Program-made: the position numbers and the translations under genes
Shown here: positions 52,298 to 59,925 of the stretch, piece by piece
Position numbering within the stretch: position 1 is the first letter of the stretch
Layout: each line of letters starts with the position of its first letter
Notes under the pieces: model-generated
Seen by the model: only the letters and a program-made list of their open reading frames with translations
Databases searched by the model: none
What the model was told of the DNA's origin: nothing
Source: Alloprevotella tannerae ATCC 51259
Lineage (GTDB): Bacteria > Bacteroidota > Bacteroidia > Bacteroidales > Bacteroidaceae
Length of the DNA: 64,000 bases
Direction: 5' to 3'
NCBI RefSeq assembly: GCF_000159995.1
Contig: NZ_GG700642.1
Location: 300,040-364,039, forward strand

Positions 52298-53278
52298 TTA
52301 CAACGAATCAAGATATTGCTTGGGTTTTATCCTGTGATATTTGCAGAAAGCCTCCGTAAAATGACTGAGATTGGCATATCCAACTTTATAGCCTACTTCT
52401 GACACCGAGTAGAGGCGAGTGGAAAGCAGTCGTTTTGCCCATTCCATCTTTTCGGATAGGGCATATTCGGCAATGGCTTTTCCAATAACCTGCTTGAAGC
52501 ACTTTTGTAGTTTGGAACTGCTCATATTGGCTTCACGTGCCAATTTGGGAACACTCGGTACATTACTGAGACTTTGAAGAATCTGACGACGAACACGGAA
52601 TACTGATTCAACATCATTCAAGTTTAGGTTGGCAAGAGATTTTACTTCCGAACGCTTTTCGAGCTTTTCAAAGTACATCGTCAGTAATTCCATAGTTTTT
52701 CCATGCAAATGAAGCGTTGAAAAAGGATTGTCGATTTCAGTTATTGATTTAATATTATCCAAGACCTGTTGCATTGCAGGTGTAATGGTCTCAAACAAAT
52801 AAAAAGCCTTGTCCGATTGGAGAAGACGACCGATATAGGTTTCATGTGCTGCATCAATCTTTTCAATCCAATCTTTATTGAAAGTCAGTGTAATATTTTC
52901 GTATCGTTTCTTTGGTGGAAAACTCCATTCGGTCGGGATACTGCTTGATGGCATAAAGATACCATCGAGCGTGTCCACTCCGACCGTTTTAGTACTTGTT
53001 CCAATTATCTGCTCGTGCTTATGCTCATTGATATAGAACATCACAGGAATCCATTTCGAGTTTTCCACCGAGCGACGTATCATAGTTATCGGCTCGTATG
53101 CTATGAAACTGATGCAAGTCAATGTGAGCCATGGCAGAGGATAATATTGTTTGAAGAATCCACTACCCATAGAAGAAGGAATGGTAAATCCATCGTTTAT
53201 TACTGATGTATCAAATTGCTCGGCAACCATCTCCATCCAATCTTCGGGTTTGTTGATGGCACAAAATTCTATAGTCAT
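52298..53278 (-). CDS. AraC-family regulator (PchR/YbtA-like)
   Basis: This 326-residue protein has a C-terminal AraC HTH pair (about 235-326): PSVPKLAREANMSSSKLQKCFKQVIGKAIAEY, then YSVSEVGYKVGYANLSHFTEAFCKYHRIKPKQY. The N-terminal 220 residues are a probable ligand-sensing cupin-like region. The long spacer and SKLQKCFK motif resemble PchR/YbtA-type activators that sense siderophores. It sits beside a siderophore-uptake cargo, so I infer that it controls it. It overlaps the upstream small membrane protein gene by 4 bp. Confidence 0.85.
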   Translation of the reverse strand: MTIEFCAINKPEDWMEMVAEQFDTSVINDGFTIPSSMGSGFFKQYYPLPWLTLTCISFIAYEPITMIRRSVENSKWIPVMFYINEHKHEQIIGTSTKTVGVDTLDGIFMPSSSIPTEWSFPPKKRYENITLTFNKDWIEKIDAAHETYIGRLLQSDKAFYLFETITPAMQQVLDNIKSITEIDNPFSTLHLHGKTMELLTMYFEKLEKRSEVKSLANLNLNDVESVFRVRRQILQSLSNVPSVPKLAREANMSSSKLQKCFKQVIGKAIAEYALSEKMEWAKRLLSTRLYSVSEVGYKVGYANLSHFTEAFCKYHRIKPKQYLDSL

Positions 53279-53658
53279 TTAGAAAATCTGAGGAATTTAA
53301 ACTTTCTAGGAACCTTTTCTAATCTTAATTCTTTTCGCAAATCCTCCCTTAGCAAGATCAATAATTCTAACGTTGAACTCTCTTTGTTTCTTGCAATTTC
53401 TTCAGCGAATTGCTGTGCTAGTTCAATTTGCCGTTTTGTCCCAAAAAGTTGAATATCTGCAATCGCAGTTTCTATGTCTGTATTATAGCTATTGTCTTGC
53501 CTATTGGATGCTTTTTCTAACCTTTCCCATGCTTGAACTAAAAATTTAATTGTAACTTCTTTTTTTTTGATTTGGGTATTTTGACGAAGAGCAAGGATAT
53601 AGACTACTATCCAGCCAATAACTGTGAGTATACATTGGATTACTAAATTGTTATTCAT
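53275..53658 (-). CDS. Small membrane-anchored protein
   Basis: This 127-residue protein has one N-terminal membrane span (VIQCILTVIGWIVVYILAL) followed by a charged helical cytoplasmic part containing TIKFLVQAWERLEKASNRQD and QIELAQQFAEEIARNK. No family is recognised. Its stop overlaps the AraC start (ATGA), so it is translated together with the regulator, perhaps modulating it. Confidence 0.55.
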   Translation of the reverse strand: MNNNLVIQCILTVIGWIVVYILALRQNTQIKKKEVTIKFLVQAWERLEKASNRQDNSYNTDIETAIADIQLFGTKRQIELAQQFAEEIARNKESSTLELLILLREDLRKELRLEKVPRKFKFLRFSK

Positions 53659-53732
53659 ACCTCGTTATATTATCAGATGTATTCTTGGTGAGGGGCGACT
53701 GTCGATGAAGACAATCGCTCCACAACGTTTGC

Positions 53733-54206
53733 TTAAAGTCCTAAAGCCTCGCCGGTGTTTCCGCCCTCATTAGGCTTGGGCGTCGGTTCTGTCTTGCTTT
53801 TCTTGGGTTTGGCAGTCGTCTGCTCGTAGCTCACATCGGTAAGCGTAAAATATTTCTTTGAAGGACTGAGCCGAACGACTGGTTTTTCGATATGCTTCTG
53901 CACATTGAATACTTCGCCTTGTGGTACGGCTTTGCTCTTGAACGAGGGTTTGAGCGTACCTAAGTCGCCAAACTCTACGATGTCGCCGTTTGCCACGATG
54001 TCTCGGGCAATCTCGGTGGCGTAGTTCAACACGGCTTCCACTTCCTGACGATTGAATCTGGTGGACTTTGCCACACGCTCGCAGAAATTGCGAAAATCTA
54101 CACGGTGTCTGCCTGTGGGCTTGGCTATTTGCACGGTTTTACCGGAATTTTTGCCGACAGACATCTTGATTGTTGTCAAAACGAATTGCAATGGTTTGTT
54201 TGCCAT
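53733..54206 (-). CDS. HU-like DNA-binding protein of mobile element
   Basis: It has 157 residues from the ATG at 54206 (MANKPLQFVLTTIKMSV); a longer frame to 54326 crosses the promoter. The HU-HIG core is visible: NFCERVAKSTRFNRQEVEAVLNYATEIA, VEFGDLGTLKPSFKSK. A Pro/Lys/Thr-rich tail follows (TAKPKKSKTEPTPKPNEGG). Such proteins are common on Bacteroidales conjugative elements. A 22-bp tandem array immediately upstream overlaps where the promoter's -33 region should be. Confidence 0.8.
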   Translation of the reverse strand: MANKPLQFVLTTIKMSVGKNSGKTVQIAKPTGRHRVDFRNFCERVAKSTRFNRQEVEAVLNYATEIARDIVANGDIVEFGDLGTLKPSFKSKAVPQGEVFNVQKHIEKPVVRLSPSKKYFTLTDVSYEQTTAKPKKSKTEPTPKPNEGGNTGEALGL

Positions 54207-54280
54207 AGTGATGATTTTTTTGTGCTCCTTTTTTCCGGGCTTGACCAGCCGGAGCAGTTGGCTCGACAAGTCTTCTGTTG

Positions 54281-54288
54281 CAAAGATA
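54281..54288 (-). promoter_or_regulatory. Promoter -7 element of the HU-like gene
   Basis: TATCTTTG on the minus strand (54288-54281), 75 bp before the ATG. A standard TTG is not at the expected place; the first unit of the 22-bp array occupies it. Confidence 0.45.
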
Positions 54289-54303
54289 ATGAATAATCGG
54301 CAG

Positions 54304-54391
54304 AAAGTCGTATGATTTTCGCACAAAAGTCGTATGATTTTCGCACAAAAGTCGTACGACTTTCGGCGGAAAATCGTGCGACTTTTGGGAC
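54304..54391. repeat. 22-bp tandem repeat array, family 3
   Basis: Four 22-bp units (54304, 54326, 54348, 54370). The first two are identical (AAAGTCGTATGATTTTCGCA followed by CA). The third contains the perfect palindrome AAAGTCGTACGACTTT, and the fourth is a diverged AAAATCGTGCGACTTT version. The array ends close to the HU-like gene promoter and lies between it and the DUF4374 gene. Confidence 0.87.
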
Positions 54392-54403
54392 TATTTCATA
54401 GAG

Positions 54404-55585
54404 TTACTCAAATGCGACTAAACTTGAAGGTACTCCTATGGCAGTAACAACCGGTCTTTGCGAGCATTCGCCTGTCTTGGTATTGTAGGTGTAATAGCCC
54501 GTACCATTGTTACATGTCATTCCAAAGACGATGAAATCCTTGTAGCGAGTTATGGCAAAAGAGCCGTTGCTGTCAGTCATTGGCAAATCAAGTTTTTCGA
54601 TGGTTTTGTTCCAAATGTCGATTTTCACGGGTTGGAAGTCTTTCTTGAGTATTCCAAATTCTGTATCCGTTACTTTCACACAACTATACACAATACCGTT
54701 ACCTGCATAGAAAGACTTAATCATATACTGCCCTGTTTTGCCTATTCCTTTTATGGTTGTCTTCGATAGGTTGAACAGATAATCGGTATCCCATTTGTCG
54801 CTTCCTTTGCGGATACGTAGGAAACCTTCCTTATCGGCAACGTTGAAGTTGTTGCCCGCACTGTAAAAGTAGATGTCACCCCGCTCGTCTATGAATGCGT
54901 CAGAATGGCGGAACAATCCTACAACACTTGTGCGGTTATCTTTGATAACTTCAGTCTTTTTCGTCTTGAGGTCAATGATAGCTACCTCTGCTCCAGTACC
55001 CGGTACGGAGGTATGGGGCGAATTAAGCTGATTGAGGGCAACATACATCTTTCCATCACGGATGACATTACAGCCGGGATCAGGATTGTTGTCTTGAACC
55101 GCATAAGACGAGAGGTCAATTTCATCTTCCTTTTGCAATGTTGAAGTGTTGATTAACGCAATTTTTCCACGTCCATGCAAAGCGATGTATGCCCGCTGTT
55201 CATCAACGAAGTTGATTTCTCCAGGTTGAGCCATCTGTTCAAATGTCATAGTACCTGCTTTTATCAGTTCTCCATGGGCACCTCTTGTAAACTTATGTAT
55301 CTTATCCCCGAATTTTCCTTCGGGGATAAGCACTGTATTACCCTTAGCAAAGAGATAGCAACCGAAACCGAATTCAAATGCTTTTTTGTTGTCGGTCGCT
55401 TGAGGAGTCAAATCACTGAATGTCCCTACATAAGCACTTTTGTCCACATAATGCACAAAGGCGAAATGCTGCTGCACCTCTTGAGGGGTAGGCGTAGGTT
55501 CATCATTTTTGTTACAAGATGTCAACCCTATGAAGCCGACCAGCATAGCGGAAAAGACTATGCGATTGAAAATTGTTGTATTCAT
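54404..55585 (-). CDS. DUF4374 lipoprotein (XusB-like siderophore-binding candidate)
   Basis: This 393-residue protein has a lipobox GLTSC with Cys24. Beta-propeller-like repeats follow (FAFVHYVDKSAYVGTFSDL, INFVDEQRAYIALHGRGKIALI, DERGDIYFYSAGNNF). DUF4374 includes XusB of Bacteroides thetaiotaomicron, a surface lipoprotein that holds ferric enterobactin from other bacteria for its TonB receptor. It starts 17 bp downstream of a TonB receptor gene, the same pairing. The specific siderophore cannot be read from the sequence. Confidence 0.83.
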   Translation of the reverse strand: MNTTIFNRIVFSAMLVGFIGLTSCNKNDEPTPTPQEVQQHFAFVHYVDKSAYVGTFSDLTPQATDNKKAFEFGFGCYLFAKGNTVLIPEGKFGDKIHKFTRGAHGELIKAGTMTFEQMAQPGEINFVDEQRAYIALHGRGKIALINTSTLQKEDEIDLSSYAVQDNNPDPGCNVIRDGKMYVALNQLNSPHTSVPGTGAEVAIIDLKTKKTEVIKDNRTSVVGLFRHSDAFIDERGDIYFYSAGNNFNVADKEGFLRIRKGSDKWDTDYLFNLSKTTIKGIGKTGQYMIKSFYAGNGIVYSCVKVTDTEFGILKKDFQPVKIDIWNKTIEKLDLPMTDSNGSFAITRYKDFIVFGMTCNNGTGYYTYNTKTGECSQRPVVTAIGVPSSLVAFE

Positions 55586-55602
55586 CTTTTATATTTGTTA
55601 AA

Positions 55603-57963
55603 TTAGAAAATCCCTTTCGAGAAGACATATCTGAATTTGAGGTGAAGTGTCCGTCCTGCCAACGGTTGTCGGAACTGGTCCCAGACCTCTTTGTTCATTA
55701 TATTATGGCATTCCAAGGCTACGGAATATTTGTTTTTGTAGGTCAGTAGCAGACCTATGTCATTGACGAAACTGCGGGGAATACGTCGTTTCTGCAATTC
55801 GGTAAGTTCCCAGAAATAGAAGAACTCCTCAGTAAATTTGCCGTCCCAGAAAGCCTTGACATACCAATTCTTGAATAACCGGTCGCTGTGATACTCCGCC
55901 CCGAAGTTGGCGAATAAATAGGGAATGTTCGGCAGTCGCAATCCTTTTGTCGGATTGGGGGCTTGGGTACCGGGTAAATAGTTCAAGACATCGCGCACAT
56001 CTTGATAAGTCAGATTTCCGTAGGCATAGACCGTTGGTGAGATGTCCAGTTTTAATTCGGTTTCTATACCTTTAATATGTACCTTTTCAGCGTTCACATA
56101 TCCGGCTGCCATGTGCTGTTTCATCAGTTTTATCATATCACTTACCTGCATATAAAAGCCGTTCACTTCAAACTGCAATCGCGATAAGCCGAGTATGTCG
56201 TTTTTATCTATCAAGAAGCCCAGATTGAAGTTGTGGCTTTTCTCCGGTTTCAATCCGGCAGCAGGAAAGGTGATGATACCATCGCCGAACAACTCTTGCG
56301 AATTGGGGAGGCGTATTGCCCGCTGGTAAGATGCTTTCAGATGAAAACCTCTGAAAGGCTCGTATTTTATTGCCTCTATCCAGCCGATTTGTGAGGTCGT
56401 ATTGTTCTTTTTCTTCGGAGCCTCAATCATCTCGTATGAAGTCAAATCTTCTATCTCGGAATGGAGGTGGAAATACTTTGCGGAGAGCATATTCGTCAGT
56501 TTCTTGTCAAAGAGTTTTGCCTCCCAAGTCAACCCCGATACGACACTGGTCTTTTTACTGGGAAATCCCCCGATGACAAAACCTGCATGCTGACTTGCAA
56601 TGTTATCGCTCGGTTGTCTTCGTGCATAGTTAATGAGTGTGTTCAGATTCAAACTGTGATTGGCAGACAATCTGTAATCAAGATTGATACGTTCGTTGAT
56701 TTCCAATCCTTTGTCGTTTGAGTTATGAGGGACGTCCCCCGTTTCTCCCATTCCGTTCGGACTCGGATATATGTTTCCCTCGAAATCGTGATTAACTCGT
56801 GCCGTATCCACAAAATTGTTTGTTGTATGCGAGAGGGAGAAATGGGACTCAAAGTGAAGGCGGTCGTCCAGCATTCCGCTTTTTATCAGTTTGTTTTCCA
56901 ACATAAACATTCCTGATTGGTCTTCGGCGTGTTGTATGTTTTTTAAGATGCCTTGGATTTCATTGAGACGATTATAGTACCCGAACTCGGTACTAATCTC
57001 ATTGAACCAAAGTTTCGTGAAAGCAATTTTTCCTTTCAACATATACGAACGAAAACGGTCATGGTCACGCCTTACCAACAGATTCTCTCTCTCGGGAACT
57101 CTGAAAGAGTAGTCATTCTTTGCAGATGTATAATAACCTCCCGCACCGAGCAGAATGCCACTCTTTGGAAAATTCTTGCGAGAGAAGACGCTTCCTTTGT
57201 GTGTTTGATAAGAACCTAATTCATACGAGGCATCTAAATAATCCGTACTAAACTCCTTCGTAACGATATTGACAGCGCCTCCCAATCCATCGCAACCGAA
57301 ACGGGCAGGAATGATACTCTTATAGACTTCTATTCTTTCTATAATGTCTATCGGAATTTCATCAAGAGAAAAAGCCCCATCAGAAGTACTCATTGGTATT
57401 CCGTCCCATAAGATTTGAATGCGGTTTCCTTCCAATCCATGAACAATAATTCTCGAACTGCTCCCCAAACCACCGGTATGCCCGACTTTCAAACCTATGG
57501 TTTTATTCAAAACGGTTTCTAACGAAATAGATCTGCCTTGAAGTTCTTTCGCATTTATTACAGAAACTGCTTCAGGCGACTCTCTGAGAACTTGTGTTCT
57601 TGTTTTCCCAACTACGACTACATCTGCCAGCTCTGTTGATTCCGGGAGTAGTTTTATGGTATAACGCTTCCCATTTGCAGTAATCGTATCGGTAATCATC
57701 GGATAACCCACATAACTTACCCTAAGTACAATTTTTTGAGAGGCAGGTGTATTTAATTTCGCCACTCCTTTTCTGTTGGTGGTCGTACCGTTCTTGTATG
57801 TTGTATCTCCCAGACTTTTCCATTGCACCGTGGCAAATTCTATGTTGCTTCCATTTTCTGCATCGACAACTTTAATTTCAGTAGAATATAGTTGTGCAAA
57901 CATAGGATAAGACCACAACAATAGAAAGCTGATAACGAGCAGTCTCTTATATAAATGGATCAT
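55603..57963 (-). CDS. TonB-dependent siderophore receptor (XusA-like)
   Basis: It has about 786 residues from the ATG at 57963 (MIHLYKRLLVISFLLLWSYPMFAQ); five extra codons are possible upstream. An N-terminal CarboxypepD-like domain (EIKVVDAENGSNIEFATVQW) leads to a plug (ADVVVVGKTRTQVLRESPEAVSVI, GLGSSSRIIVHGLEGNRIQILWDGIPM). A barrel ending LHLKFRYVFSKGIF follows. Gene order (receptor, then DUF4374 lipoprotein) matches xenosiderophore systems, and the divergent ABC pair supports iron import. It could instead carry haem or another metal complex. Confidence 0.88.
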   Translation of the reverse strand: MIHLYKRLLVISFLLLWSYPMFAQLYSTEIKVVDAENGSNIEFATVQWKSLGDTTYKNGTTTNRKGVAKLNTPASQKIVLRVSYVGYPMITDTITANGKRYTIKLLPESTELADVVVVGKTRTQVLRESPEAVSVINAKELQGRSISLETVLNKTIGLKVGHTGGLGSSSRIIVHGLEGNRIQILWDGIPMSTSDGAFSLDEIPIDIIERIEVYKSIIPARFGCDGLGGAVNIVTKEFSTDYLDASYELGSYQTHKGSVFSRKNFPKSGILLGAGGYYTSAKNDYSFRVPERENLLVRRDHDRFRSYMLKGKIAFTKLWFNEISTEFGYYNRLNEIQGILKNIQHAEDQSGMFMLENKLIKSGMLDDRLHFESHFSLSHTTNNFVDTARVNHDFEGNIYPSPNGMGETGDVPHNSNDKGLEINERINLDYRLSANHSLNLNTLINYARRQPSDNIASQHAGFVIGGFPSKKTSVVSGLTWEAKLFDKKLTNMLSAKYFHLHSEIEDLTSYEMIEAPKKKNNTTSQIGWIEAIKYEPFRGFHLKASYQRAIRLPNSQELFGDGIITFPAAGLKPEKSHNFNLGFLIDKNDILGLSRLQFEVNGFYMQVSDMIKLMKQHMAAGYVNAEKVHIKGIETELKLDISPTVYAYGNLTYQDVRDVLNYLPGTQAPNPTKGLRLPNIPYLFANFGAEYHSDRLFKNWYVKAFWDGKFTEEFFYFWELTELQKRRIPRSFVNDIGLLLTYKNKYSVALECHNIMNKEVWDQFRQPLAGRTLHLKFRYVFSKGIF

Positions 57964-58004
57964 TAAGCTGATTGGCATATCTTATCTGTTTGTTAGAACT
58001 CGTG

Positions 58005-58012
58005 CAAAATTA
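58005..58012 (-). promoter_or_regulatory. Promoter -7 element of TonB/DUF4374 operon
   Basis: TAATTTTG on the minus strand (58012-58005) fits TAnnTTTG. It lies 42 bp before the receptor ATG. No -33 TTG is visible, as expected for an activator-dependent promoter. Confidence 0.45.
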
Positions 58013-58054
58013 CGCGCCTATCGAATAAAGAAATATCCCTACCATCCATACTTA

Positions 58055-58132
58055 TACCCCTGTTGAGTTTTATGTATACCGAACTGTCATTTTCGGGTAG
58101 TATTATGCTCATTCGGGTTATTTTACCCCTGT
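58055..58132. promoter_or_regulatory. Repeated TACCCCTGT sites between divergent iron genes
   Basis: TACCCCTGTTGAGTT (58055-58069) and TACCCCTGT (58124-58132) are direct repeats 69 bp apart between the divergent receptor and ABC promoters. A third copy, TACCCCTGTTAAGTT, lies at 52280-52294 after the AraC gene. They are candidate binding sites for that regulator. Confidence 0.4.
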
Positions 58133-58141
58133 GCGTCTCCG

Positions 58142-58149
58142 TACTTTTG
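58142..58149 (+). promoter_or_regulatory. Promoter -7 element of ABC pair
   Basis: TACTTTTG (58142-58149) lies 28 bp before the ATG at 58178. TTTT rather than TTG stands at the -33 position, suggesting help from an activator. Confidence 0.48.
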
Positions 58150-58177
58150 CATCTTAGAAAATCAAAACGACACATAT

Positions 58178-59923
58178 ATGGATAAACAAAAAAACAGACC
58201 TCTTGATGAGGAACGGGAGAGCCGCAGTCTGCTCTCCAATGCAGTGGTCATATTGCACCTTATTTTTGGTACACTCCCTATACTGCTGGTAGTATGGACA
58301 GTGGATAAGTTGATGAATGGCACGCTCTCTCCCATAATAGTTTGGGGTATTGGAGGAATAATGGTACTATTCGCACTGCTTCGGGGCGTATTCTATGGAA
58401 CATCGATTTGGCGGGCACACCGGTCGGCTTACAATGCCCTTACACGATTGAGGTTGCGTATCATAAGTCATCTGCAACGCTTGCCACTCGGTTTCTTTCA
58501 AGAACGGAAAGTTGGTGAATTGGTGAATATTATCAACCATGATGTGGAACAAATTGAAATTTATTTAGCGCACGGATTACCCGAAATCCTTTCGGCTACG
58601 CTTTTTCCTGCCTTACTCTGGATAATCATTATGGTGTTGGACTGGCGTTTGGGGCTGTCGCTCATTTCTCTTTTGCCTGTAGCATTTCTTCTGCAAATGG
58701 CTGTCAAAACACTTTGGGGAAAGAACTTTCAACACTTTATGGAAAGTACGCAAAAAATGTCGGAAGATCTTTTGGAATATGTGGCTACCATATCGGTAAT
58801 CAAAGCCTTCAGTAACGAGGAAAACAGAACGGAACGGGTACTTGGTGGTATGCGCGACTACATCCGTTGGGTAAAGCGGAGCATGTTTAGCGTTACCGTT
58901 CCCATGACATTGATAACGATGTTCTTAGAAGGTGGTATCGTGGTAATGACTCTTGTCGGGCTATGGCTGATGACTTCGGGCGAACTGACGGTGGCACGTT
59001 TTATCCTTGCCCTGATATTGGGCGGACTGTTCTCGTCCTCCTTTGCTAAGTTGGCAACATTCCAACATTTCGGAATCGTCTATGGTCAGTCGTTGGCAAA
59101 AGTACAGTCCATTACAGAGGTACAGGCAAAGGAAACTGCGGACAAGAAAACAGATACGACACAGACGGATGTTTGTTTCGAACATGTTACATTCTCCTAT
59201 CCAAACAAGGAAGACAATGCGCTGAAAGATGTATGTCTTCAATTTCCGAGAGGAAGCCATACTGCTATCGTGGGCGAGTCAGGGTCGGGAAAAACCACGC
59301 TGGCAAGTTTGATGATGGGGTTCTGGCAGCCCCAAACAGGTACTATCCGACTGGGAGGAGAGAATATTACTGAACTCTCCGAACGTAATATCGCAGATTA
59401 TTTTTCGATGGTACAGCAGGAAGTTTTTCTCTTTAACACAACTATTCGGGATAATATCCGTATAGGAAGACCTACCGCCACACAAAAGGAAGTGGAAATG
59501 GCAGCAGAGCGTGCTCGTATTCATGATTTTATCATGGGATTGCCGAATGGTTATGATACGCTGGCAGGCGAAGCCGGCGTAAAATTCTCTGGCGGAGAAA
59601 AAAAGCGTATTTCCATCGCCCGAATGTTGCTCAAAGACTCTCCAATAGTAATTCTTGATGAAGCCACTGCCGCATTGGACGGAGAGAATGAGAAACTAAT
59701 CCAAGAAGCTCTTGATGAATTACAACACAACAAGACCGTCATTACCATTGCTCACCGTCTCAATACTATTCAGGATATGGAGCGTATCGTTGTGATGGAC
59801 AAAGGGCAGGTTGTGTCAAAAGGAACACACCAAGAACTGATGAAAGACTGTTCTCTGTACCGCAATATGACGGAAACGCAAGAACAAGTAAGTAAATGGC
59901 AATTAAAAGAAGAGGAGGAATAA
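58178..59923 (+). CDS. ABC half-transporter, exporter-type fold (YbtP/Q- or IrtA/B-like), first subunit
   Basis: This 581-residue protein has a six-span membrane domain (about 20-310) and a nucleotide-binding domain: Walker A GESGSGKTT, signature FSGGEKKRISIAR, Walker B VILDEATAALD, H-loop IAHRLN. In yersinial YbtPQ and mycobacterial IrtAB, pairs of this exporter-fold type import ferric siderophores. Here the pair is divergent from a TonB receptor and siderophore-binding lipoprotein, so import or cytoplasmic release is likely. Drug export is the alternative. It overlaps no gene. Confidence 0.85.
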   Translation: MDKQKNRPLDEERESRSLLSNAVVILHLIFGTLPILLVVWTVDKLMNGTLSPIIVWGIGGIMVLFALLRGVFYGTSIWRAHRSAYNALTRLRLRIISHLQRLPLGFFQERKVGELVNIINHDVEQIEIYLAHGLPEILSATLFPALLWIIIMVLDWRLGLSLISLLPVAFLLQMAVKTLWGKNFQHFMESTQKMSEDLLEYVATISVIKAFSNEENRTERVLGGMRDYIRWVKRSMFSVTVPMTLITMFLEGGIVVMTLVGLWLMTSGELTVARFILALILGGLFSSSFAKLATFQHFGIVYGQSLAKVQSITEVQAKETADKKTDTTQTDVCFEHVTFSYPNKEDNALKDVCLQFPRGSHTAIVGESGSGKTTLASLMMGFWQPQTGTIRLGGENITELSERNIADYFSMVQQEVFLFNTTIRDNIRIGRPTATQKEVEMAAERARIHDFIMGLPNGYDTLAGEAGVKFSGGEKKRISIARMLLKDSPIVILDEATAALDGENEKLIQEALDELQHNKTVITIAHRLNTIQDMERIVVMDKGQVVSKGTHQELMKDCSLYRNMTETQEQVSKWQLKEEEE

Positions 59924-59925
59924 GA

